Source of the DNA: Cyanophora paradoxa
Taxonomy: Eukaryota > Glaucocystophyceae > Cyanophorales > Cyanophoraceae
Reading direction: 5' to 3'
NCBI GenBank assembly: GCA_004431415.1
Contig: QPMI01000668.1
Location: 1 to 64,000, forward strand
DNA length: 64,000 nt
The position numbers and the translations under genes were made by a program. Below, piece after piece: positions 36,430 through 46,780 of the stretch (position 1 is its first letter; the number at the start of each line of letters is the position of its first letter). The notes beneath the pieces were generated by a model that worked only from the letters and a program-made list of their open reading frames with translations, searched no databases and was not told the DNA's origin.

Positions 36430-37062
36430 TTAATCAGAGTCGAAGTCAAAATCAGCAAGTATCGCCTTGATTTCTTCCAGCTTGTCGATGGCCAGATCTC
36501 CCTTCGACACATGCCCCTCCACTGGCATGTATGTTCGCAGTTCATCCTCCAGTGAAACAACACGATCTTGCAATGTACGGACCCACCCCCAGGCGTCGTC
36601 CAGCTTCACTTTCACAGGGCACGACTTGCCACACCAGCACGAGTTGGTAGGGTCGGCACAGCACCAAACCAGACGCTCCCCTGCCAGCGCCTCCGCTGCT
36701 TCAATTGCAACTTTCACGGCATCCTCCGTTGACTTTTCCTGCATGGCTTGCTGAAACTTTGCTGCAGCAACCGAGCGCCTCGCTTTGCTGTCACGCTCGC
36801 CTGGATGAACATCTCCATCTCCTAGCGGTGGGCACTCTGAATCGAATTGAAGCCGCTGACTGAAGCTCTTCCACCACTTGTGTCTTGGCTTACATGAGCG
36901 TTTTCTCGGAACCTGCTTCCTCCGGTACTTCGGCTTGCTCTCGGCATCATCATTAACAGCTGAATCTGCAAATACATCATCCTTCTCCTTGACTTCCGAC
37001 GGTTGCCCAGAAGCCGAACTCATACCAGAGGACGAAGTCATCGCCTGTTTCGACATAGCCAC
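36430..37062 (-). CDS. Cys-rich protein of unknown function, paralogue 1
   Basis: Single-exon frame of 210 aa. It has a Ser-rich start, a basic patch resembling a nuclear localisation signal (KYRRKQVPRKR, KPRHKWWK), then an Ala/Glu-rich helix and the signature WCCADPTNSCWCGKSCPV followed by KLDDAW. An acidic end (DFDFDSD) closes it. The gene at 38,663 shares the same order, including WCCAD, CGKSCPV and the D-[DE]-AW motif. I do not recognise the family; clustered Cys suggest metal binding. It is divergent from SP-RING copy B and convergent with copy A. Confidence 0.6.
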   Translation of the reverse strand: MAMSKQAMTSSSGMSSASGQPSEVKEKDDVFADSAVNDDAESKPKYRRKQVPRKRSCKPRHKWWKSFSQRLQFDSECPPLGDGDVHPGERDSKARRSVAAAKFQQAMQEKSTEDAVKVAIEAAEALAGERLVWCCADPTNSCWCGKSCPVKVKLDDAWGWVRTLQDRVVSLEDELRTYMPVEGHVSKGDLAIDKLEEIKAILADFDFDSD

Positions 37063-37662
37063 CTACAAAACGGCCGCAACGTTAGTGATCTACTGCCTTC
37101 AATAGGGCTTACATGACCAGGCGTACCGAACTCAGATTACGGGCACTTCTGCAGCAGCACGGAGACTACGAAGCAAAGCACAACTGTGTACCCACTCAAA
37201 TCTCGCGATCGCAACTTCAGGCCTTCACCTTTCCTCGCATTCCGATGCCCGATGACATTGACAACATTCCAACAGCACCGTGAACACGATACATGACGTT
37301 CTCGATCTCCGCTCGCGAACGTGTTGGTACACAATCGGCGCAGGAAACACTAGTACCCCTTCCGGGTTTTTTTCCGATCAACTCACTAGCGCTTCCCGCT
37401 CACCAACTGCGCGCTAGCGCGTCGTATTTCCACGTCCAAGCTAAAAAGGATTCGTCCGCGAGCACCGCGCCTGTAGGCTTGCGAAGCATCGAAGTGCCGA
37501 CGTCAAGCAGAACTCGCCGTGCGCATCATACGAGCGCACCGAGATACTATCCCAATAGGTGCCGGAATACGGCCTGCGACCTACGTCCAAAGCTAAGGCT
37601 GTTCTTCCTAATACGGGCTCCTCGCGAAATCTCGCAGTCGAACGTCCAGCCCTACAACAACA
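37063..37662. promoter_or_regulatory. Divergent spacer between Cys-rich gene 1 and SP-RING copy B
   Basis: Shared upstream region of two head-to-head genes. It may hold 5' exons of copy B, but none could be supported. Confidence 0.3.
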
Positions 37663-38438
37663 ATGCAGAGATCAACATTCAGAGCTAAAAAGAAGCCTCT
37701 GAAGCCTTCGGCGCGCCACTATCGACCGGAAGCCACGCGCGACCCTGCACCGTTCCAGGGATTGGTGACTTCGCTCGAGACGACTACGGACGAAGACTAC
37801 AATGCTCTCGCCGCCAATGGCACGATAATCAAGCGATTCCTCGACCTCGATCACCGCATCACCTTCAGGCCATGGTACAAAGGCAAACAATATGGTGCAT
37901 GCCTCCCATACCTCTTCCACTCTTTTCTTCGTCAATCTCACCTACATCGCAGCTACTTCTCGAAATGAGAGTATACGACTCCCACTGAAAATTCCTTTCG
38001 GAGACGGCCGTATCCGAGTGCCTGTTCAATCAGTGTTCTGCAATCACCCGCACGTGCGCTTTCTCCTACCCAAAAAAAACCTCAACCTAATCTGAACACA
38101 GTGCTTTGATTTCCACGACCACATCCTTACATCTCATTGGTACCCAAACCGAATTCTGACTAAAGATAAAAGCACCCTCCATTCCCCCTGTTCTTATTCC
38201 TTTCTACAGGGTGTGTCCTTTCTGGTTTTGTGAGGCGAGGGCCGAACTCCAGGATCTCATTATCGACGAGTTCTTCATGTCGCTCCTTGATGGTGTACGC
38301 CCTTACACTATCCATCCACTACAGCTTCCATCACCCTTTTCCGAGCAGACCTCGACTCTGGAAATGGCCGTCGAAATAGATCCAGAGGGCAAGTGGACCC
38401 CTTGCTCATTCGACGCCATCACCCCCAGCAATGACTGA
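37663..38438 (+). CDS. SP-RING (Siz/PIAS-type) protein, copy B
   Basis: Five exons (37,663-37,894; 37,953-38,053; 38,102-38,139; 38,210-38,294; 38,349-38,438) give 181 aa. The N-terminal part ends RPWYKGKQYG, shared with copies C and E. The SP-RING reads RIRVPVQSVFCNHPH|CFDFHDHI...W|VCPFWFC then DLIIDEFFMSLLDG, closing with MAVEIDPEGKWTPC. Zn ligands C-x-x-H and CPxxC are visible, although the second Cys of the usual CPxC is shifted by one. Intron phases 1, 0, 2, 0 equal those of copies C and E. Likely a SUMO E3-type adaptor; no SAP domain or SUMO-interacting motif is visible in this short protein. Confidence 0.75.
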
Positions 38439-38600
38439 GCACGCTCTCATTTCCACGTCCCCTTCCAACCCTCATCCACCCCGTGCACTCCCGAAGCCAT
38501 CGCCCCCCCCACCCTCCCCCCCCCCCTCCCCCTTCCCTTTCAACCTGACAGGGCCTGTTCCCTACCGTCCTGTATCTATCATCCTGTGCTCACAATATAC
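38439..38600 (+). other. C-rich 3' flank of SP-RING copy B
   Basis: C-runs (38,500-38,530) follow the stop codon, resembling the tract behind copy C. Possibly part of the 3' untranslated region. Confidence 0.4.
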
Positions 38601-38662
38601 AGTTATATTCGAATTCACATAGCAGAGTCCACGTATTCAATTCCATATACCAAGGTCCATTA

Positions 38663-39301
38663 CTACAAGAACATATCTAAAATTTTCTGGACTTCCTTCA
38701 TCTTAGAAACTGCCGACTCGGAATCACTGCTGCCTCTGTTCAACACACGTTGAATGAGCTGTAGCGTCCTAATAGCCGCGTCGCCCTCGTCAGGATCGTA
38801 TTCCCGCGTGCTCTCCGCCATCTCCAAAACTTCTCCGTGATATCTTTTGGCCCAAGTCCATGCTTCGTCCACCTTGATTCTCACGGGGCAAGACTTGCCA
38901 CAATTGCGCCAGCTGAGAAAGTCGGCACAGCACCACACAATCCGATCTCCGGCCAGCGCCTCACAGGCACCAATAGCAGCTCGTAAGGCAGCTATATCAG
39001 ACTTTTCCTCTAAGGCTGCATGAAACTTGGCTTGTGCAACTTCTCGTCTGGCATCTTCAGGCCTGTTGCCAGGATGCATTTCCCCAGGCGCCAACGCTGG
39101 AAGCACAGAGTCGAAATGGAATCGCTGACGATGGCTTATCTCCCAATCGAAGCCACTTCTACTCTCCATCATCGCTGTTTGCTTCTTCCTGGTCTTCCTT
39201 TTTCCCGCGACTGCTCCATCGCCGAGCGCAGCAACTGCATCTGCAGTACCGGTAGATGAGCTCCCTTCCCGAGGCGACGACATGTCTAGCAGCCTCTGCA
39301 A
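38663..39301 (-). CDS. Cys-rich protein of unknown function, paralogue 2
   Basis: Single-exon frame of 212 aa, a clear paralogue of the gene at 36,430. It has a basic patch (KRKTRKKQ), the FHFDS and GEMHPGNR segment, a helical A/E-rich stretch, then WCCADFLSWRNCGKSCPV and KVDEAWTWA. It ends in a Glu/Asp-rich helix and KILDMFL. Order and spacing match paralogue 1 throughout, while many residues differ, so this is not a recent copy. It is divergent from SP-RING copy C and convergent with copy B. Confidence 0.6.
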   Translation of the reverse strand: MQRLLDMSSPREGSSSTGTADAVAALGDGAVAGKRKTRKKQTAMMESRSGFDWEISHRQRFHFDSVLPALAPGEMHPGNRPEDARREVAQAKFHAALEEKSDIAALRAAIGACEALAGDRIVWCCADFLSWRNCGKSCPVRIKVDEAWTWAKRYHGEVLEMAESTREYDPDEGDAAIRTLQLIQRVLNRGSSDSESAVSKMKEVQKILDMFL

Positions 39302-39800
39302 GAGCGAAGTCCGGAAAGATAGGGGTACAGCCTACATTCCCGGACCCGTGGAAGCCAGCCCAAGCGCTACACGAACAGCTCGTGGCACCATTCATAGCGC
39401 GCTCAACCGCCGTCGCAATCTCCAGCTAGGACAGCCCACCGCCTTACGCGAAGCAACGCGTACAGTGCTCGACGCTGGCCTTCGCCAGCGCCAGCGCCAG
39501 CGAAGTCTCGCCGGGAGGAGCGGAGGCGTGGTGGGCGGCGGAGCGGCTCGCCGTCCGGAGCCCGAAGCATCGGCGCAGCGGGCAGCGCACGGCGCCTGCT
39601 CGAAGGAGAGGGCGACGCGGCGCGGCGGGGCGGCTGGCTGCGGCGGGGCTCTCCAGCTCCGAACTACCGCTCGGCTCACCTTCGCAGCGTGCTCCTTACC
39701 CCAGCTCAAGGTAAGCATGATCAGAACCGATCCGCTCCTGCCATATAAGGAAGCACACCTCCTAACTTTAAACGTGTCATCAGGATCCGCCTACTAGCGC
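39302..39800. promoter_or_regulatory. Divergent spacer with a GC-rich repeat-like island
   Basis: Between head-to-head genes. At about 39,500-39,650 an island reads TCGCCGGGAGGAGCGGAGGC and GCGGAGCGGCTCGCC, close in style to the G-rich units of the foldback element. A plus-strand frame crosses it, but the compositional bias makes coding doubtful. Confidence 0.35.
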
Positions 39801-40582
39801 ATGGCGAGAACAAAAGCGTGCGGTGGGATCTCACCTGGGATGTTCAGGGGGACGATGCAGCGGATCGACCAGCCCAATGACTATAGAGGACCGATCCGTG
39901 ACTATAGTCGCTTCTCCGACGTAACTACGCTTATGCGAGACACCCCGCCTGTTGATCGCATCAGAATCGTTCAAGATGGAACAGTTCTGCAGCGATTCCT
40001 GCAAATCGAACCTATCCACGTCTTCAGGCCATGGAACGACGGACGTGAATTCGGTATTTCCCCTATTTGCCCCTACACTTCTTCTTTTCACGCCTATGAC
40101 ACTCGCCAGCTACCTCTCGGGCACGAGATGCTAAAATCCGTCTGCCTCTGTCGTGCATATACGCAAACGAACGCATCCGAGTGCCAGTTCAATCCGTGTA
40201 CTGCGTTCACCCGCACGTACGTGGTCTCAATCTCATCATCACATTCCAATTCCCTTATCCCTCACCAGTGTTTCGATTTCAACGAGCACTTGATATACTC
40301 CCTCCATAACGAAGATTGGTAAGCTGTTCGTTCTGCACTCGTGATCACACTGAATACCAATAGGATCTGCCCATTCGAATTCTGCCAGAGACAAGCGGGT
40401 CTTCATGATCTCATCATTGACGAGTTCTTCGAATCCATCCTTGCCGGGGTATGCACCAAATTTACCTGCACATCTCCTCATACTTGACATCATCAATCCA
40501 GACATCGGATGCAGATCTGGCTGTCGAAATAGACAACACAGGACAATGGCTGCCATGCCCTTCCACCAATCTCACTGAATAG
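39801..40582 (+). CDS. SP-RING (Siz/PIAS-type) protein, copy C
   Basis: Five exons (39,801-40,053; 40,110-40,216; 40,269-40,318; 40,364-40,448; 40,502-40,582) give 191 aa. The first exon ends FRPWNDGREFG. The SP-RING is RIRVPVQSVYCVHPH|CFDFNEHL...W|ICPFEFC and DLIIDEFFESILAG, then LAVEIDNTGQWLPC before the stop. Exon lengths 107, 50 and 85 are identical to those in copy E on the other strand, and the phases are the same. This supports the model and common descent. Predicted SUMO E3-like role. Confidence 0.75.
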
Positions 40583-40834
40583 AATACAGTTTCCAAGCAG
40601 GGCCCGACCCCGCCCCGCCCCGCCCCAACGTGCTTCCCGACGCCCCGCTTCCCCTTGCTTCATCCTGCCCCGCCCTTCCCTGCCCCGACCAGCCCAGCTC
40701 CACCTCCCCCCTCCCCCCGCCTTGCCCCCCCCCCCCCCCCCTTCACCTTGAACCCCCTCCCCAACCCACCCCGCAGCTCACACCCCCCTTACTTTTGACC
40801 TGCCCTGCCCTGTGCTCATATTCTGCATATGTAT
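40583..40834 (+). other. C-rich 3' flank of SP-RING copy C
   Basis: CCCCGCCCCG words and a C run near 40,725-40,741 follow the stop codon. It resembles the tracts at 32,285 and 38,500. Confidence 0.4.
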
Positions 40835-41551
40835 TCAAATCCATTTGTCATACTTCATGTAGTTGTTCACTCGCTTTGCTATCACTTCTAACACATCTTT
40901 CTTGCAAAGCAACGAGGCAGTTCCAAGTTTTTCCAAGACAGTGTCCTTCAGCAGAGGAGACAGATCCTCCTCAGAAGCATGCCGTTTATGACAGGATGCA
41001 CACCTGCATCCTCTACCTACGAAATCAGGAATGTCCACATCAGAGAACAAATCGTGCACGAAGCACATCGTCTCCTCGACTGCGCTCGAGGAACAAGTAC
41101 ACTTAGCATACATCCCAAACCTTCTAAAAGGTACTTCCAAAAGTTACCTGTGGTGCAATGGTGTCGATCGAGCTTCACCAACATGTAGTAACACGAAGTG
41201 TCCATATACCCAGCGACGCTGGAAAAGTCGAGATTGCCACGAACGCTTGGGATTACAGCTGCAACCACACGGGGCATTTAGACAAATCATGACACACGGC
41301 GGAGATTGAAGGCAGTAACCACCTCCAATGGAAGAGACAATGGCAAAATCCCAGACCTCGGAAGGCGGCAGACGACAAAGTACGGGCGGAGATACCATGA
41401 CCCAATCGTCGCTGCCTATAAGAATAGCTGGTAGGAATTCCGATCGACCGTACAGCGGTAAGATGGCTGCCAGGTCACTTCTGGAACAAACGCGCGCTTC
41501 CATCTGCCCAAGGCGGGACCTGAGCTGTGCGAACGCAGAACTCTGCTTCAA
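40835..41551 (-). CDS. Cys-rich gene of unknown function between SP-RING copies C and D
   Basis: At least three minus-strand exon-like pieces. The first ends PPSEVWDFAIVSSIGG, the second holds FSSVAGYMDTSCYYML, and the last contains KCTCSSSAVEET, FVHDLFSDVDIPDF and CRCASCHKRH, ending NNYMKYDKWI with stop at 40,835. The CxC and CxxCxxxH clusters suggest zinc binding. It shares no visible similarity with the Cys-rich pair at 36,430 and 38,663, although it occupies the same place in the array. The start is uncertain and could lie further right. Confidence 0.4.
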
Positions 41552-41920
41552 TCGTTGCCTCTGAACGGCGACTGGTCTTGCGAAATGCCCGGATCTGAGC
41601 TATCCTCAGCGGACGACAACAACCGAACTGTCGTACATACTACGAGAGCACCTTCAGCCGATGAACAGCCGGACCGCCCGGCGGCCTGCAAGTGCAGTAG
41701 CGTCAGGCACCACCGCCATGACGAGATAGAGAGCACGATTGCGCGAATCGAACCTGACGACCTGCAAACCACTGTACTCGCCTCCTCAGCTCCCTCGTGC
41801 GACGGTCGTAACCGCCTGATCCGAACGGCCCACTGCTTCCACCTCGCCGCCGCTCGGTCTCTTCTGCGATTGCAAGGAGAACGAAGTGCACCGTACCCCC
41901 AAATCGGCCGTCTCCGCCCG
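41552..41920. promoter_or_regulatory. Divergent spacer before SP-RING copy D
   Basis: Shared upstream region. Open frames exist on both strands, but nothing in them resembles a family. Alternative 5' ends for either gene may lie here. Confidence 0.25.
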
Positions 41921-42847
41921 ATGAAGCGGCATTCCGATTCCTCAGAGTCGCATAGCCGCAAAACTCGCTCGATTAAATCAACCGGCAGCAAATTCCGACC
42001 GCTCCGCCCGGCCGAGTTGGCCAGCATCCACGATGGTAGCTGCGCAAGATCCATCCTCACCCTCCGACGTCTGGACAACTATTGGTTCTTCAAATCATTC
42101 GGTGTGTCCCTGCGACGCCCCGATGCGCGCCTCACCAGCAACACCCTTAAATTACGCAGCTAATCCCTGCGCGCCTCATGCCTGTTGCCTTGGCATTCCC
42201 CAGCCATATGGCAGATCGAGACCGGCAACTACGACTGCTTTCCCCCGGAGGACCACGACGCCAGCAAAATTTTTGAAAGAAACATCAAAAAACGCAGCAA
42301 GGGAACCTCGGTCGCTTCGGATACAAGCTCCAGATCTCAGCCTCAGCCATCGTCAAGTGCATCAACCCCTAATTCAAAATCACATGTCGTCACTCTCCTC
42401 GACCCCTCTACGAACGAGCTCATCACGTCAGCAGTGCGATCTAAGCAATGTCCGCACCTAGAGGTGCATTTCTCCACGAACACCGATCTTCCTTTCCGTG
42501 GCCTGATCATCTCATTCGCAGTGTTTCGACCTTCAAACCCACCTGAACACATGCGCTGGCCGCGAACAAGAACTTGACTACTCTAAGCAACTCTGGTAAG
42601 CATTACATTCCGTCATGCCCCCTCTTTCACAGATTTCCCCCTTCAGGGCGTGCCCAGTGCCCGGGTGCACATCTATTGCTACCATTCCAAGCCTCGAACC
42701 CAACTTCTTTCTTCAGTCTATTATAGATGGGGTGCGACCCCCTCCATACGACCTCATCCATGTCTCACACCCCTGCAGTGTGCCCTCACTTCCACCACAT
42801 CAGTACGAATTTACCAAGACGGAACCTGGACACGCTGTGCCCCCTAA
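41921..42847 (+). CDS. SP-RING (Siz/PIAS-type) protein, copy D
   Basis: Five exons (41,921-42,101; 42,204-42,463; 42,522-42,595; 42,647-42,731; 42,779-42,847) give 222 aa. A basic, Ser-rich N-terminus (MKRHSDSSESHSRKTRS) is followed by a second Ser-rich linker. The SP-RING is VVTLLDPSTNELITSAVRS, KQCPHLE|CFDLQTHL, W|ACPVPGC, FFLQSIIDG, ending TTSVRIYQDGTWTRC. The CxH...CPxxC core is complete, and phases 1, 0, 2, 0 match the other copies. Copies A and D form one subgroup, copies B, C and E another. It converges on copy E with only 52 bp between stops. Confidence 0.75.
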
Positions 42848-42899
42848 GCCATACTCAGAAAAGAGGCACGCTGTAAATTTTTCTTTTCAAACGACCCCA

Positions 42900-43958
42900 C
42901 TAGACAGGCTTCCATTTCCCATCGCGTCCAATTTCTACTGCCTTATGTTCGTCACTAGTCTGTGCATTCGAGAGTCAATACAAAGATCCCTTTCACAAAA
43001 AGAATCGAAAAACAAACCCCGTCAAGTATGGACAGAAAAAACTCGTCGATGATCAAATCCTCAATCTCAGCCCTTGCTCGGCAATCCCTCACAGGGCACA
43101 TCCTGCTCGATATCAAACACCAATCCAATCTAGGAAAAGAGGAGCATACCAGGACCCGCCAGTCAAACACGTCTCCAAGTGGAGATTGAAGTCGAAACAC
43201 TGTCGATCATTGAATACCAGTCCACTGCCATAGCAGACATCACTTACGTCCGGATGATAACAGTAAACAGACTGCGTCGGAACACGGATTCGGGACTCCG
43301 TCCCCGGATGCCGCAGAGACACATCCACCCTCCCATCTTCCTCATTCGCCCCCTCTCCAGTGGCCGCGCGCGCTTCTCCCGGCTCGACTGGCCTATACGA
43401 ACATGCTGCGTGCACATCTCAGCAATAGTCGCATACAGTGATGTACAGCTCGGCGGCGCGGCAAGGCGGGGAGAGCTGGGTCGGAGCGTAGCCGGGGCGC
43501 GGCGAACGAGCCGTGTCGACACTGAGAAGGCCTCGGACTCACTAAAGAGATATGAGCGCACCGTACTCGCGACCTTCCATCCAAATCCGATAGCATGTAC
43601 GATGGCCCAACTCTAGAAACATGCCCAGAACTATCCCCTTACGAATCTTGCCCACAGCCTCCTCTGCCGATAGGCTCCTCAACTCCGTGCTCAAATACTC
43701 CCTAAGATCGCTGAACTCCCCGCGGACCTCCTCCCGCGCGTACGTCCCTCGCCGCTCAGGTCGGCTGCTCGTGCTGCTCCTCGTCGCCATGCACGATCCC
43801 GACTCTCCGCTGACGACGCTGCTCGATCGGCTGGCACTTCTGCGTTCGCCCCCACTTGCCACCGGCAAGAGGGCACTTGTACCCCGGCCGTGCCACTGCA
43901 GCGGCGCCGCTGCTGAGCGCCGCGGCGCCGCTTGCTGCCCTCGCAGGCTTTCCGACAT
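42900..43958 (-). CDS. SP-RING (Siz/PIAS-type) protein, copy E
   Basis: Minus-strand exons 43,958-43,562; 43,354-43,248; 43,199-43,150; 43,102-43,018; 42,959-42,900 give 232 aa. An alternative ATG at 44,051 adds 31 residues. The first exon is Ser/Arg-rich and ends YRIWMEGREYG. The SP-RING reads VDVSLRHPGTESRIRVP, QSVYCYHPD|CFDFNLHL, W|MCPVRDC, DLIIDEFFLSILDG, then KAVEIGRDGKWKPV. It is the only array copy on this strand, and it is divergent from the RING gene at 44,139. Here CPVRDC is closest to a classical SP-RING. Confidence 0.75.
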
Positions 43959-44138
43959 GATGCTTTCCTCGCGTGTGATCCGGGTGGAGCATGTTTTCGT
44001 AGCACGGTCATACGACCTCGTCGGGTCAGGCGACCACTCGGCCAGGTGCACTCAGGCTCGCGAGTACGTCCAAGTACCCGCGGAACAAAAGCTTCAGTAC
44101 GCACCTCGGCTCGAGCACAGCTCGGTGCTGCAAAGGGA

Positions 44139-46780
44139 ATGGCGTTCGTCGGGAGCCCAGCATTGCTGCTCTCTGCAGGCCGAATGGCGCCCGGCCTTGC
44201 CCGCTCAGCGAGGGCGGCGGACGGCTTCGTGAAGACGACTGCGCGTGGCCAGCCGTCTGCGGCCAACACGTTTTTCCAGTTTGTCGGCGAGATGGACGCA
44301 AAGACGCTGGTGGCCACTTTCGAGCAAGGCAGCCGCGCTGCCAGGAACATGTCGTCCATCTTAAGCAAGGCAAAGGGCTTCCTCGCTGGACCCGCCGCCG
44401 TACGTGCGCCGTACGCCGCAGCCAATCTTGCGGTTGACGCGAAGCCCGGCAGGCGGCTCTCATCGACATCCTGCAAGCCGCGGCAACGGGCGGCGCGGTG
44501 ACCTACGTCGCGGTGCGCGCGTGTTCTGGCTTGCATGGTGGCGCAGACGTGGAACTCATGCGCTGGGGACAGTCCGCCGTGGCGCAGGCTCTCCTCCCGC
44601 CGGAGACTCCTTGGCGCGAGGCTATCATCACCGGGGCCTCGGTCGCGGCGGGCGTTGCTGTGAGCGGTGGTTTTTCCCTCGCCATGGCCGGCGGTGTGCG
44701 TGGACTGCTGAAACAATCGTGGAAATTCTTCATCAAGCTCGGCGCCACCATCGTTTCCTCGGTCTCCATGTCCAAGTGCGCCGCTCCGTCCATTCCAGGG
44801 GAGCCGTCGGGCCTGAAGCGGGCGCGTCAGGTGCAGGTTTGTGGACCGCCTTCTCGCCGGCGTCCGCCGGCCGGCGGCGCCGGCGCGCGCCGGCGGAGCG
44901 GGTCCGGAGGAGATCGAGCTCGAGGTGGTGAATCTGCACCCGTACGAGTGCGGCGTGTGCCTGGAGCCGTACGCTTCGGCCGACCCGAACCGCCGGCCCT
45001 GCACGCTCCCTTGCCAGCACGCCTTCTGCCGCCGCTGCCTCCGCGACCTCGGCCGCAAGCGGAACTTCCACTGCCCCGCCTGCCGTGCGGTGGCCGGCGG
45101 GTTTGACTACGCGAACCCGCCCTTCACCCCGTCCCTGTGCGACATGATCGCGGAGCGAGGTGCGCGCGCTGCCGCACTGCACGCCGGGGCGCCTGCAGAC
45201 CGCGCGCTGGGCCCGCCGCAGAGCGGCAGCTGCAGGTCGACCTGGCCGACGTGCATCCCACGCGCCGTGCGCGCTGCGCGGCTCGGCGGGCCTCGCCGGC
45301 GGGCGTGACCGGCGGGGCGCGGGGTGAAGCTGTGCGAGGGGACCCTCAGGGGGCAGCCGGTGGCGCTGGAGTTCCTCGCGGAGGCGGACCCCGCCGCCCG
45401 CCGCCGCCTCCTCCGCAAGGCCCTCCGCATGGCGTGCGCCGCCCCACCGCCCGCGCAGCGCCGCGTGCACGCGCCCCCGTCAGCGGGCGGGGCCGGGGCA
45501 CAGGAACGTGCGGGACCCGCACGTCGCGACGGTGTATGGCGTGGCGGAGGGTGCGGACGGGACGCTGGCGCTGGTGCGCGAGCTCGGGGACCGCAGCGCC
45601 GCGGAGCTCCTCGACTCGCGCGACCTCCCCACGCGGGAGCGCCTCGAGATGGGTGCCCGGCGCGGCGGCGGCGCCCTAGGCCTCGGGGCCGCGCCCCGCT
45701 CACGCCGCCTCCGCGCAGCGCGGCAGCTCCTGCTCGGCCTGCGCGCCGTGCACAAGGAGCGCATCCCGCACAACAACCTGAAGCTCGAGAATGTGCTGCT
45801 CCGCCCCCGCCCGCCCGCCCGCCCGGCATCGAGCTCGGCAGCGGTGCAGATGCGCGCGCTCCGGCCGGCAGGTCTTCGACGCGCCGGACGCTCACGTGCC
45901 CCCGGTCTTTAAGCTCGTCGACCCCGAGCCGGCCGCCCCGGACCACGTCCTCACTTCCGCCGACTGGTCGCAGGCGGACCGGTGCACGCCGGCGGCCCCC
46001 GCCCCAGCCTCCCCACGAAGCTCTCCCTGATCGTCTCGCAGGGCCTCGCTGGCCGCGGACGTGCGCGCGGCGGCGCGCCTGGTCGGGCAGCTGCTCTCGT
46101 GGGCCCCGCGCCCCGCGCCGGCCGGAGAGGCGGCCCCGACGCTGGGGGAGGCCGGCGGGCCGGCGCCCGTCCCCCGCGAGCTCCTCGTCCCCGCCTGTGC
46201 GCCCCGCCGGCCCCGCCCCGCCTCGTCCGAGAGAGCACCGCCCCCGCCCGTGACCGACGGCGCGCAGGGCTCCCCGCCGAGGCCGCCGACGCGCTGCGCC
46301 ACATGCACGCCGCCGGCGCCGGCCCGGACCGCGACCCGGGGCGGAGCCTGGCCGACGCGGCGCTCGCCTTCGCGCGCGCGGCCGGCGCGGCCGCCGCCGC
46401 CGCCGCCGAGGCGGACGCGGAGGCGGCGACGGCGCTGCTGGCGGGCCTCGAGCCGGCCGCCGACGCCGCGGCCGCCGCACGCGTCACGCAGATGACGATG
46501 CTCGCGATGAGCGCCGACCACGAGGCGCAAGGGGCTGCGGCGGCGGCCGCACAGCTGGCGGCCGGCGAGGAGCTGGAGCCCGGCGAGGTGCGAGCAGCCC
46601 CAGCGCGCACTCCGCCCCTCGAGCTCGTCGGGCCGAGCCCACTGGTACCGAGCTTGTTCTCGCGCGCAGGTGCACGCTGCCGCCGCCGCGGCAGTGACGA
46701 AGGCGTTCATCACCCGAGGCGCGCGGGACAGTCAGCGCATCATCGCTACCAATCATGGCCCCGCCGCTCTGGCAGCTTAG
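44139..46780 (+). CDS. RING-finger/pseudokinase protein
   Basis: Multi-exon, GC-rich gene. The N-terminus starts MAFVGSPALLLSAGR and has a hydrophobic stretch (ITGASVAAGVAVSGG, about 44,630). A C3HC4 RING follows (ECGVC, PCQHAFCRRC, HCPAC; 44,948-45,086), as in E3 ubiquitin ligases. Next is a protein-kinase-like region in which active-site positions are replaced. The VAIK lysine is Glu (VALEFL, about 45,361), HRD is HNN (HNNLKLEN, 45,769-45,792), and the DFG position reads VDP. It should therefore not phosphorylate and may act as a binding scaffold. The Ala-rich helical C-terminus ends HGPAALAA with stop 46,780. The last intron starts GTGCG. Exon ends in the N-terminal third are approximate. 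Confidence 0.6.

Noticed and set aside
35659-42847. Reading the zinc motif as an ordinary RING or U-box
   Set aside because: The CxH...CFD...W-x-CP layout followed by LIID-FF-SIL and VEI-x-GxW fits SP-RING, not C3HC4 or U-box.
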